Positions 1 through 6,376 of a stretch of DNA of 8,050 nucleotides are shown piece after piece. Both the position numbers and the translations under genes were made by a program. The notes below the pieces were generated by a model. The model saw only the letters and a program-made list of their open reading frames with translations, was not told where the DNA came from and did no database searches. The stretch is from assembly GCA_011524615.1 (NCBI GenBank), contig WTJZ01000204.1, forward strand, positions 1 through 8,050. Direction: 5' to 3'. This DNA comes from Akkermansiaceae bacterium (GTDB lineage Bacteria; Verrucomicrobiota; Verrucomicrobiia; Verrucomicrobiales; Akkermansiaceae). How positions within the stretch are numbered: the first letter of the stretch is position 1; every line of letters starts with the position of its first letter.

Positions 1-53
1 TTTAGGCTCACGTGCCGCAAGGTGTGCAGGTTCGACTCCTGTTCTGGGTACCA
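1..53 (+). tRNA. tRNA-Leu (anticodon UAG), 3' part only
   Basis: Partial tRNA cut by the left window edge; the sequence begins at the anticodon loop. The loop TTTAGGC (1-7) places anticodon TAG at 3-5, which reads CUN leucine codons. It is followed by the 3' strand of the anticodon stem (8-12), a long class II variable arm containing GCCGCAAGG, the T stem-loop GCAGG-TTCGACT-CCTGT (26-42), the 3' acceptor strand TCTGGGT (43-49), discriminator A50 and an encoded CCA (51-53). The long variable arm and A73 discriminator are typical of leucine rather than serine tRNA. The variable arm and loop closely resemble the E. coli tRNA-Leu(UAG) pattern as I recall it. The 5' half lies outside the window, so the fold cannot be fully verified. 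Confidence 0.93.
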
Positions 54-55
54 TT

Positions 56-86
56 AAAAAGCTCTCACAAATGTGAGAGCTTTTTT
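56..86 (+). terminator. Intrinsic terminator after tRNA-Leu
   Basis: There is a perfect 8-bp stem, GCTCTCAC (61-68) and GTGAGAGC (73-80), with a 4-nt loop and a run of six T (81-86). Five A residues (56-60) precede the stem, so the hairpin can extend by A-U pairs and could also work in the opposite direction. It starts three bases after the tRNA CCA end and separates the tRNA transcript from coaD. Confidence 0.93.
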
Positions 87-123
87 AATACCTACACGAG
101 ATGATCAAAATTCTCTTCAGGGT

Positions 124-152
124 TTGACGAACTCATAATCCCCTCTTACGTT
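124..152 (+). promoter_or_regulatory. Candidate sigma70-like promoter for coaD-sufS
   Basis: TTGACG (124-129) matches the -35 consensus at 5 of 6 positions. It is followed by an exact 17-nt spacer and a weak -10, TACGTT (147-152), matching 3 of 6. The position fits the first promoter after the tRNA terminator, but the start site would fall only a few bases before the coaD ATG, giving a leaderless or very short-leader mRNA. The poor -10 keeps this tentative. Confidence 0.3.
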
Positions 153-162
153 CCCCCTACTT

Positions 163-651
163 ATGAAACGAGCGGTATACGCAGGCAGCTTTGATCCACC
201 AACGAATGGTCACTTATGGATGATCCAGCAAGGGCTGGAACTATTTGACACCCTCACGGTGGCCGTAGGCTCTAACCCATCAAAGAGTTATACCTTTAGC
301 ATACCGCAGCGTCTCGACCTCCTTAGAGAATCTGTCCCATCTTGCGAGCGACTCCTCTTCGACCACTTTGACAACAGCTACCTCGTTGACTATGCCGAGT
401 CCATCGGCGCTGACTACATCCTACGTGGTATCAGATCCGCAGAGGATTACGAATATGAGCGTGTCATGAGGGCGATCAATGGAGACCTCAAGCCAAAGGT
501 TCAGACCGTCTTTCTCATGCCACCTAGAGACATCGCGGAAGTGAGCTCCAGTATGGTCAAGGGATTGATAGGCCCTACTGGTTGGGAGAACACTGTCCGC
601 AGATACGTACCCGACCCCGTCTTCAATGCCCTCGCAGAACTTAAAAAATAA
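163..651 (+). CDS. coaD: Phosphopantetheine adenylyltransferase (PPAT)
   Basis: CoaD catalyses the penultimate step of coenzyme A synthesis in the cytoplasm: 4'-phosphopantetheine + ATP gives dephospho-CoA + pyrophosphate. The 162-residue product has the usual family length and the nucleotidyltransferase hallmarks: GSFDPPTNGH near the N-terminus with the T/HxGH motif at 14-17, NPSK (38-41), LRGIRS (87-92) and the C-terminal SSSMVK (128-133), the ISSxxVR/K equivalent. The ATG at 163 puts the first beta strand and the motif at the expected distance. No Shine-Dalgarno is visible; the preceding bases are pyrimidine-rich. It is the first gene after the tRNA terminator and is followed 4 nt later by sufS, so the two are probably co-transcribed. 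The sequence lacks the GTFDPFTxGH signature I associate with Bacteroidota CoaD, which bears on the host. The function call is secure. Confidence 0.96.
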   Translation: MKRAVYAGSFDPPTNGHLWMIQQGLELFDTLTVAVGSNPSKSYTFSIPQRLDLLRESVPSCERLLFDHFDNSYLVDYAESIGADYILRGIRSAEDYEYERVMRAINGDLKPKVQTVFLMPPRDIAEVSSSMVKGLIGPTGWENTVRRYVPDPVFNALAELKK

Positions 652-655
652 TTCC

Positions 656-1879
656 ATGAGCACCCCTTTCGACATCACCCACGTACGAGCAGACTTTCCC
701 ATCCTTGACCAATCAGTCAAAGGTCAACCTCTTGTCTATCTCGATAATGCCGCTACTGCCCAGAACCCTAGTGCAGTCCTAGCGGCAACCTCAGAGTACT
801 ACCGCACCTATAACTCTAATATCCACCGTGGAACCCACCACCTCTCTCAAGTTGCTACCGAACGCTATGAAGAAGCTCGTCAGATAGTCGCCAATTATCT
901 CAATGTTACACCAGAGGAAACAATCTTCACCTCAGGCACCACCGACTCCATCAATACTGTCGCAACCATCATCGGACTCAGCGGTAAGATTACCTCAGCC
1001 GACACTATTCTCCTGAGTAATCTGGAGCACCATTCTAATATCGTCCCATGGCAGATGCTAGCAGAACGTACTGGAGCTCAGATCAGAGTCATCCCAGTCC
1101 TAGAGGATGGCACTCTAGATCAAGAGATCTACGCGACCCTTCTAGATGAGTCCGTCAAGTTGGTCGCCTTCACACACGTCTCTAACGCCTTCGGCACGAT
1201 CAATCCTGTCAAAGACATGATCGCCAAAGCTCAAGCCGTAGGAGCGCTCACCCTCCTAGACGGTGCGCAATCAGCACCACACGGTGCACTCGACCTCAGA
1301 GACCTGAACTGTGACTTTTACGCGTTCTCTGGCCATAAGGTTTACGCCCCTACAGGGATCGGAGTCCTCTACGGACGCCGTGAATTGCTCGAAGAGCTCC
1401 CGCCATACAAGGGCGGTGGAGAAATGATCAAGGAAGTCAGCTTTGAGAAGACCACGTACAACGATCTACCGTTCAAGTATGAAGCTGGCACCCCTAATAT
1501 CGAAGGAGCCATCGCCCTCGCATCCGCCATCACCTATCTCACTCAATTCAGTAAAGAGGAAGTAAATGCTCATGAGTATAAGCTCATCCAGAAAGGAGCA
1601 GAAGCCGTCTCATCCATTCCTGGCGCTACACTCTATGGACCTAGTGACCGTATAGCATCCCTCTCATTTGCTATCGATGGAATACACCACTTCGACCTCG
1701 GTACTCTCCTTGACCAAATGGGCGTCGCCGTGAGGACCGGACACCACTGCTGCCAGCCCCTCATGTCACGCTTTAATATCACAGGCACCACCAGAGCATC
1801 GTTCGCATTCTACAATACAATGGAAGATGTCGAACGCTTCGCATCCTCTCTAGAGAGAGCAGTGAGCATGCTCAAATAG
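656..1879 (+). CDS. sufS: SufS-type group II cysteine desulfurase
   Basis: This PLP enzyme removes sulfur from L-cysteine, giving alanine and an enzyme persulfide that feeds SUF iron-sulfur cluster assembly. The product is 407 residues, normal for the family. Visible motifs are LDNAATAQ (29-36), NIHRGTHHLS (55-64), SGTTDSIN (93-100), EHHSN (124-128), DGAQSAPH (202-209, with PLP-contacting D202), the PLP lysine K228 in FSGHK, the GGGEMI segment (253-258) and the active-site loop RTGHHC (360-365), where C365 is the catalytic cysteine. The next residue is a second cysteine, C366, where many SufS proteins have alanine. I chose the ATG at 656 because the upstream in-frame ATG at 626 would overlap coaD by 26 nt and add a non-conserved tail; 656 leaves a 4-nt gap. 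No sufBCD or sufE/sufU is in view, so this is SufS split from its usual cluster. A Csd-type desulfurase is the nearest alternative. Confidence 0.93.
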   Translation: MSTPFDITHVRADFPILDQSVKGQPLVYLDNAATAQNPSAVLAATSEYYRTYNSNIHRGTHHLSQVATERYEEARQIVANYLNVTPEETIFTSGTTDSINTVATIIGLSGKITSADTILLSNLEHHSNIVPWQMLAERTGAQIRVIPVLEDGTLDQEIYATLLDESVKLVAFTHVSNAFGTINPVKDMIAKAQAVGALTLLDGAQSAPHGALDLRDLNCDFYAFSGHKVYAPTGIGVLYGRRELLEELPPYKGGGEMIKEVSFEKTTYNDLPFKYEAGTPNIEGAIALASAITYLTQFSKEEVNAHEYKLIQKGAEAVSSIPGATLYGPSDRIASLSFAIDGIHHFDLGTLLDQMGVAVRTGHHCCQPLMSRFNITGTTRASFAFYNTMEDVERFASSLERAVSMLK

Positions 1880-1931
1880 CCCCCCAATGGAGAGACACTA
1901 CTCACCATAAACGTCAGGCTTGCCTCAAGAA
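1880..1931. other. Convergent gap between sufS and the M23 peptidase gene
   Basis: This 52-nt spacer lies between two stop codons facing each other. The only self-complementarity I see is a minimal AGGC-TT-GCCT element near 1917-1926, with no T-run. No convincing terminator is present, so transcription from either side may read into the opposite gene or end by a factor-dependent route. Confidence 0.4.
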
Positions 1932-2714
1932 TCACTCATCTGGTTGTGTTCTCTCTAACAACAGATGAGCATTCTCGATTCTAATACGTTGCCAAGGTTC
2001 AGCTACCTGATAAGGCACGATTGATAGGTCTGTATACTCGAGCACCTCATCCAGACTAACACTCGTCACAGGAGCTTCTTTTACATATCCTGGACCAGGG
2101 TATAGGTTCCCTCCTCGTCGTATCTCGAAGTGTAGATGCGCAGGACTCCCTCCTACTGTACCGATCTGCTGGCCGCGTGAGACCATCTCACCAACAAGCA
2201 CCATACGACGCTGTAGATGCGCATAATACGATTGAATGATCTTATCACCATTGGGTAAGCGATGACCAAGAATCACGACATTCCCCCAGCCCTCAGAAGG
2301 CCTCCCTGCGAATAAGACCAAGCCGTCAGCAATGGCAGAAACTGGATCACCTAAGTCACTATCTCCCCCTCCAATTCCGTTATAGTCTACCCCCGTGTGG
2401 TATCCACCGCGGTAGTCATTATACTCCCAGTAATCCTGAGCGACGTAGCTAAAACCACCATGTGCTGTTCCCAAAGGCGCGGAGAAACTACTCACTGTCG
2501 GAATCCTAAAAGCCTCTAAACTGGTAATCTTACAAAAGCGAGGGTCAAACTGGGCCTCTATCCCTAGAGGGATAGAGGCCCTTTGAGGAGTCAGTAGCGA
2601 CTTATTAGGTTCTAGAATCACCTCTACACGCTGCGCAAAGATAGTAAAGACCATCCAACAGACAAAAAAAAGGGCCAACAATGGTAAAGCATAGTTGGCC
2701 ACTCTCTTAAACAT
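1932..2714 (-). CDS. Membrane-anchored M23 (LytM-type) metallopeptidase
   Basis: Predicted zinc endopeptidase that cleaves peptidoglycan cross-bridges or stem peptides in the periplasm. The product is 260 residues from the ATG at 2714. An N-terminal hydrophobic segment (about residues 8-27) is a signal anchor. A linker of about 70 residues leads to the M23 domain (about 85-205). The active-site set is complete: HTGVD (H106, D110), YAHL (H166) and HLHFE (H193, H195), so it should be an active enzyme rather than a degenerate regulator such as EnvC or NlpD. A C-terminal tail of about 50 residues (210-260) has no motif I recognise. An in-frame GTG at 2723 would add three residues and is equally compatible; it would leave only 5 nt after the OmpA-family stop. 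This is the last gene of the envelope operon. The coding sequence contains the strong palindrome at 2552-2581, which encodes residues about 45-55. Confidence 0.9.
   Translation of the reverse strand: MFKRVANYALPLLALFFVCWMVFTIFAQRVEVILEPNKSLLTPQRASIPLGIEAQFDPRFCKITSLEAFRIPTVSSFSAPLGTAHGGFSYVAQDYWEYNDYRGGYHTGVDYNGIGGGDSDLGDPVSAIADGLVLFAGRPSEGWGNVVILGHRLPNGDKIIQSYYAHLQRRMVLVGEMVSRGQQIGTVGGSPAHLHFEIRRGGNLYPGPGYVKEAPVTSVSLDEVLEYTDLSIVPYQVAEPWQRIRIENAHLLLERTQPDE
2552..2581. repeat. Perfect 14-bp inverted repeat with 2-nt centre
   Basis: The arms are GGGCCTCTATCCCT (2552-2565) and AGGGATAGAGGCCC (2568-2581), exactly complementary around the central AG. In the mRNA, which is on the minus strand, it would fold as a GC-rich hairpin, probably 13 bp with a 4-nt loop. 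It lies wholly inside the M23 peptidase coding sequence and is translated in frame as part of the linker after the membrane anchor. No T-run follows on either strand, so it is not a standard intrinsic terminator. Confidence 0.9.
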
Positions 2715-2728
2715 ATCTTTCACTAAGA

Positions 2729-4051
2729 TCAGAAGTCGAGGTAGATCTCGGTACGTCTATTAGCACGACGCCCAATATCGGTCGTATTGTCACGACGAGG
2801 CTTAGTCTCCCCGAATGCTAGGATACGGATTTGCTGATCATCGATCCCTGACTCAATGAGATAAGATCTCACATTTTCTGCACGGTTGAGTGATAGCTTA
2901 TTGTTGTAGTCATCTGATCCGATCGCATCAGCATGTCCACTCAGAGTTAACTTCTTAGATGAATCAGCCTTGAGAAGCTTAGCAATGATCTGAAGCTGTC
3001 TCTTCGCTCTTTCTGTGAGTTGCCCTTCATTGAACTCGAAGTAGAGAGCGAGAGTATCTCCACCTTCTGGGTTCTTAACAAGTGGCGTGTAGTATGCATC
3101 ACCACCAGCCACACGTTGGATATAATCGTCCAGTAATTGATCAAGGTTGATCTCTGATACCAACCATGGCTCATCATCAGAACTTCTCTCTAGCGTCAGA
3201 CCGAACTGACCATTCTCTGCACCATCAGTTGCCTGCACATTGGCAGTATACGCTGCGATTCCGTTTCTCTGGAAGAGAGAGCGAAGCGGCTTACGCTTGC
3301 GTAACTCATATTCACCCTCTTCGAACATGATACAGAGTGAAGCGACACGTGCATCCGAAATCGAATCTGCATCAGCGTATCTCAAAGCCAGAGGGAAATC
3401 TTGTTCAAGAAGCGCCTTCACGAATCGGTCTGCAACCGTAAGAGAATCTGCTTGTACCTCAATACCAGATTGCGTTGGGTCAATCGTAGGTAGCGACGAC
3501 TGTACAGCGACATTTTCTACTACCCAGAGCCCGTCTGTGAGTCTTTTGACGTCAAAGGTAATTTCATCCTCAGAACCAGCATAACTGATAGCCCATCGTG
3601 CAAGACGGTTGATTTCCATCTCACCTACTTCACGAACAGTGAGCTCGAGACCATCACTCTTCTCGATGAATTCTTCTAGTTTCTCGAGCTGCTGCTCACT
3701 AAGCTTACGCTTATTCACGATCTTGAAGAACGATCCTACGTCTTGTGAGGATACCGTCGTTTTAACCTGAGCCATGAGTGCTACTGGGTCATGGAACTTT
3801 TGAGGCTCATATTCCTCTACCTCGTGCGTATCGATCAACACAGGTTCTGCATCTACTGTCTCGATGACAACAGGTTCTGGATCTGGGAGAGTCTCCACGA
3901 GCTCCTCCTTCTGAGTTTGCTCTTCTACTACTGGAGTCGGCTCATCCTTTTTCTTTCCGAACAAGAACCAACCAACGATGGCAAGAATGATGACTACCGC
4001 CACGATTGCAATAACGAGCGCATCTGTTCTACCTGGTTTTAAATGTTTCAT
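2729..4051 (-). CDS. Inner-membrane-anchored OmpA-domain protein with apparent tandem middle domains
   Basis: Probable envelope protein that binds peptidoglycan from a membrane anchor. The 440 residues divide as follows: a short basic N-terminus; one transmembrane helix (about 11-31) with no lipobox or clear signal-peptidase site; an acidic, proline- and valine-rich linker (about 36-86); two regions of about 95 residues each (about 88-183 and 202-303) that look like a duplication; and a C-terminal OmpA-like domain (about 332-440). The OmpA domain has the canonical core SGHADAIGSDDYN followed by LSLNRA. D375 and R390 sit 15 residues apart, exactly as the diaminopimelate-binding D271 and R286 of E. 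coli OmpA. Both middle regions start with amphipathic helices and end in strands closing with similar motifs (LWVVENVAV and PWLVSEINL), which suggests NTF2-like folds; that is inference. The KKK just after the helix is unusual for a segment that should face the periplasm. It lies 20 nt after the PPIase gene and just before the M23 peptidase. Confidence 0.85.
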   Translation of the reverse strand: MKHLKPGRTDALVIAIVAVVIILAIVGWFLFGKKKDEPTPVVEEQTQKEELVETLPDPEPVVIETVDAEPVLIDTHEVEEYEPQKFHDPVALMAQVKTTVSSQDVGSFFKIVNKRKLSEQQLEKLEEFIEKSDGLELTVREVGEMEINRLARWAISYAGSEDEITFDVKRLTDGLWVVENVAVQSSLPTIDPTQSGIEVQADSLTVADRFVKALLEQDFPLALRYADADSISDARVASLCIMFEEGEYELRKRKPLRSLFQRNGIAAYTANVQATDGAENGQFGLTLERSSDDEPWLVSEINLDQLLDDYIQRVAGGDAYYTPLVKNPEGGDTLALYFEFNEGQLTERAKRQLQIIAKLLKADSSKKLTLSGHADAIGSDDYNNKLSLNRAENVRSYLIESGIDDQQIRILAFGETKPRRDNTTDIGRRANRRTEIYLDF

Positions 4052-4071
4052 AATCCTGATTGTTAAAATGG

Positions 4072-5040
4072 TTATATACGTCTGTCAATAATCGCTTTAC
4101 GTTTGAGGGTCTTAATCCATCGGGTGTAGCGTTCTTTATATTTTTCTGACTCGATCTCTTTGATGATACGGTCCTTCACTTCGCTGAGTGCAGGTGACGG
4201 TCCATAATTCACATCATCAATGCGTACCACGGTGAACCCTCTTGGGTCTTTGAAAGGACCGCTAATCTCTCCTACCTTGGACTGAAAGAGAAGCTCCGCA
4301 AAGGAAGGGTCAAAATCTGTACGTGAGGTCTCTGGCCACTGCCCGCCATCTTCTGCATAAGCATCAGCTGAGTACTTCTTAGCAGTCAGTGCAAAGTCAG
4401 CACCACGCTTAAGGTTAAATGCAACTTGTTCAGCCAGTGCGAGCTGCATCTCTGGAGTAGAGTCAGGCCCATCCTTGATAGGGATAAAGATCTTGGAAAA
4501 GGTAATCTTGTCCTGTGTTCGATCACGATATTCGACTTGACGTAGAGCATACTGCTCCTTGATCTCCTGGGGACTTGGTGGTGCTTCTTCTCCACCAAAC
4601 TGCTCTGATTTGAGTGCCTGCACTAGGATCTTCTCCTTGTGCGCATTACGAAAGCTTCTCATCGTCGTACTCGAATCATTTAAGCTCTGACGAAAGGCCG
4701 CTTCACTTCCATTAAAGACGTCATTCACGATTCTCTTGATCTCTTGGTCAATGACATACTCAGGGATAGAGGCACCACGCTCCTCTAGTTCTGTTAGAAT
4801 AATCTTATTCTCAATCAACTGCTCTAGAACATCATTCTGAGCCTTTTTGAACTCCATGTTTGCCGCTTCTCCACCTCGAGGGTATTTAGTCTTGAGAATC
4901 GAAATCGTTGGTGCGAGTAAGCTTCGCACTTCCTTTTTCGTAATCACGCGACCATTCACTGTAGCTGCCACGCCAGTAATCTCAATGGCCTGCCCAAAGA
5001 CATGCGTAGCCATAACTAGGAATAGAAAAAGGTATTTCAT
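4072..5040 (-). CDS. Periplasmic SurA-like peptidyl-prolyl cis-trans isomerase (parvulin type)
   Basis: Likely folding helper or chaperone for exported and outer-membrane proteins. The 322-residue product begins with a Sec signal peptide (MKYLFLFLVMATHVFGQ, cleavage likely near residue 17). A SurA-N-like helical region follows (about 19-150), beginning with the hallmark AATVNGRVITKKEV and containing VLEQLIENKIILTE. The single parvulin/PpiC domain covers about 175-277, with KIFIP, a long helix, RGADFALTAKKYSAD, DGGQWPE, VGEISGPF and GFTVVRIDD. A basic helical tail (282-322) ends the protein. SurA of E. coli has two parvulin domains; this has one. The ATG at 5040 is chosen over an in-frame TTG at 5058 because it starts directly at the signal peptide. 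It is the first gene of the operon with the OmpA-domain protein and M23 peptidase, which suggests it assists envelope biogenesis. The family call is secure; naming it surA would go too far. Confidence 0.9.
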   Translation of the reverse strand: MKYLFLFLVMATHVFGQAIEITGVAATVNGRVITKKEVRSLLAPTISILKTKYPRGGEAANMEFKKAQNDVLEQLIENKIILTELEERGASIPEYVIDQEIKRIVNDVFNGSEAAFRQSLNDSSTTMRSFRNAHKEKILVQALKSEQFGGEEAPPSPQEIKEQYALRQVEYRDRTQDKITFSKIFIPIKDGPDSTPEMQLALAEQVAFNLKRGADFALTAKKYSADAYAEDGGQWPETSRTDFDPSFAELLFQSKVGEISGPFKDPRGFTVVRIDDVNYGPSPALSEVKDRIIKEIESEKYKERYTRWIKTLKRKAIIDRRI

Positions 5041-5249
5041 AATTTTATTTCTTCTCAATCAAAAGCGACTCGTACGCAACACTTATTTTTACAGATTACT
5101 GAATCGCTGCTAGATCTAACGAATCTCTTACCACTTTATTCAGAGAATATAATCCTATTTCTGCTTCAGTTGTATTTAACAGGACGCGCGCCACTCTATC
5201 TCATAGAATCAGCCTGGGACTATCTTTAAACTTAGACCTGCTAGCATCC
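5041..5249. other. Spacer between queC end and the envelope operon start
   Basis: About 200 nt with no credible coding sequence. It must hold the promoter of the envelope operon. On the minus strand a TATATT hexamer (5146-5151) resembles a -10 box and would give a 5' leader of about 100 nt, but I find no matching -35 at 16-18 nt. On the plus strand a perfect TATAAT (5148-5153) overlaps it but has no -35 and no gene downstream. I see no T-tailed hairpin ending the queC operon, and no riboswitch that I recognise. Confidence 0.4.
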
Positions 5250-5906
5250 TCAATCGAGATACTCGGTAGGGTCCTCAAGACCAGCTAACTCGAACGCCTC
5301 CTTACGCTCCACACATGTCCCGCACTTACCACAATGAATATCCCCACCCTTGTAGCACGAGTATGTCATCGCATAATCTACACTAAGCTCCGCTCCGCAC
5401 GCAGCAATGTCTTCTTTTCGCTTACCTAGGAAGGGCTTCAACAACTGAATACCTGCATACGTACCTTGCTTCATCGACTCCGCAAAGGCATCCATAAAAC
5501 CATCTCGGCAGTCAGGGTAGATCGCATGATCCCCCGAATGGGCAGCGATAGTAACCGCTTCAGCTTCGACACTCTCCGCAAAGCCTGTCGCAATGGCCAA
5601 CATGATACCATTTCTAAACGGCACGACCGTCTTCACCATATTGGCATCTTCATAATGCCCCTCTGGAATGTCTCCTCCTGATTTCAATAAATCAGAAGAA
5701 AAGTGATCCGCGATAAAGTCTAATGGGATCACTTGATACGGAATCCCCAGTTGTTCACAATGATAGCGAGCCATTGGGAGCTCTCTATCATTATGCTTAG
5801 ACCCATAGTTGAAGCTGAGTGCCGCGACGACCTCATGCTCTGCATGCATGTGGTAGAGGAGCGTCGTGGAATCCATGCCTCCACTGAGTAGTACAACAAC
5901 CTTCAT
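5250..5906 (-). CDS. queC: 7-cyano-7-deazaguanine (preQ0) synthase
   Basis: QueC converts 7-carboxy-7-deazaguanine (CDG) to preQ0 using ATP and ammonia, in the cytoplasmic route to queuosine. The 218-residue product has normal family length. It carries the N-type ATP pyrophosphatase loop SGGMDST (8-14), FNYGSKH (32-38), the conserved VVPFRNG (94-100), AAHSGDH (121-127) and a zinc site of four cysteines: C184, C192, C195 and C198. The start is the ATG at 5906, which places the first beta strand and P-loop correctly. Reading further upstream (to 5963) would overlap queF and add a basic non-conserved tail. An AGGA directly abuts the ATG, too close for a normal Shine-Dalgarno. It follows queF by 13 nt, so the two are co-transcribed. 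Its product preQ0 is the QueF substrate. Confidence 0.96.
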   Translation of the reverse strand: MKVVVLLSGGMDSTTLLYHMHAEHEVVAALSFNYGSKHNDRELPMARYHCEQLGIPYQVIPLDFIADHFSSDLLKSGGDIPEGHYEDANMVKTVVPFRNGIMLAIATGFAESVEAEAVTIAAHSGDHAIYPDCRDGFMDAFAESMKQGTYAGIQLLKPFLGKRKEDIAACGAELSVDYAMTYSCYKGGDIHCGKCGTCVERKEAFELAGLEDPTEYLD

Positions 5907-5919
5907 TCCTGCTTCTTTC

Positions 5920-6363
5920 TTAGAAGTGTGCCGAACCAGTTTCGAGCGGAACCTGCGCTCCACCTTGTGGATAGTCAGCCTGTGCAGTCAAACTGATTCC
6001 CCCTCGTGGAGAGAAGTCGCCTCGCACAGTCATCGCCTTGGGATTCACTGCAGATGATAAGTCTGATAGGATACGGTTGACGATCTCTTCATTGAAGGAT
6101 GGGTGATTACGATACGAAGAGAGGTAGAACTTTAGTGACTTCGTCTCGATACACTTCTCATCAGGCTGATACTTAATACGAATACGCGCGGTATCTGGTT
6201 GTCCAGTCACGGGACATAGTGAACAGAATTCAGGGAAGTCTAGTAGTACCCAATAATCATTCTGAGGCGTTCTGTTTGGGAACGTCTCCAAGGTTGCATC
6301 TTCTGGTGATTGAGGCCATTTTGCCTCTGCGTTCCCTAATAGGGTGATTGTCTTCTCGTTCAT
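5920..6363 (-). CDS. queF: NADPH-dependent preQ0 reductase (preQ1 synthase), short unimodular type
   Basis: QueF reduces the nitrile of preQ0 to the aminomethyl group of preQ1 with two NADPH, committing the pathway to queuosine in tRNA. The 147-residue product matches the short Bacillus-type form rather than the two-module E. coli type. Catalytic elements are visible: PEFCSLCPVTGQPD (44-57) with nucleophile C50 and D57, and the QueF signature ETKSLKFYLSSYRNH (73-87) with substrate-binding E73 and H87. A second cysteine, C47, replaces the threonine usually seen at that place in the motif. The ATG at 6363 is preferred over an in-frame TTG at 6369. It lies 13 nt after the DUF502 gene and 13 nt before queC, so it is mid-operon. 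No queD or queE is in the window. Confidence 0.96.
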   Translation of the reverse strand: MNEKTITLLGNAEAKWPQSPEDATLETFPNRTPQNDYWVLLDFPEFCSLCPVTGQPDTARIRIKYQPDEKCIETKSLKFYLSSYRNHPSFNEEIVNRILSDLSSAVNPKAMTVRGDFSPRGGISLTAQADYPQGGAQVPLETGSAHF

Positions 6364-6376
6364 ATACAATTATTTT

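Noticed and set aside
626..655. Upstream ATG that would extend sufS by ten residues
   Set aside because: It overlaps the coaD end by 26 nt and encodes a non-conserved tail; the ATG at 656 leaves a 4-nt gap and matches the family start.
1846..1857. Palindrome CTCTCTAGAGAG near the end of sufS, and other CTAG-centred palindromes
   Set aside because: CTAG is common in this window (roughly 35 by eye, close to chance expectation), so short CTAG palindromes are not notable.
3240..3584. Open frame of about 114 codons on the plus strand, antisense to the OmpA-domain gene
   Set aside because: It lies wholly inside a clear gene on the other strand, has no family resemblance and a low-complexity Ser/Arg-rich composition typical of a shadow frame.
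5148..5153. Perfect TATAAT on the plus strand in the spacer before the envelope operon
   Set aside because: There is no -35 at a proper distance and no plus-strand gene downstream.
5678..5695. Small hairpin CTGATTT-CAAT-AAATCAG inside queC
   Set aside because: A 7-bp AT-rich stem in coding sequence is within what chance gives and has no T-run.
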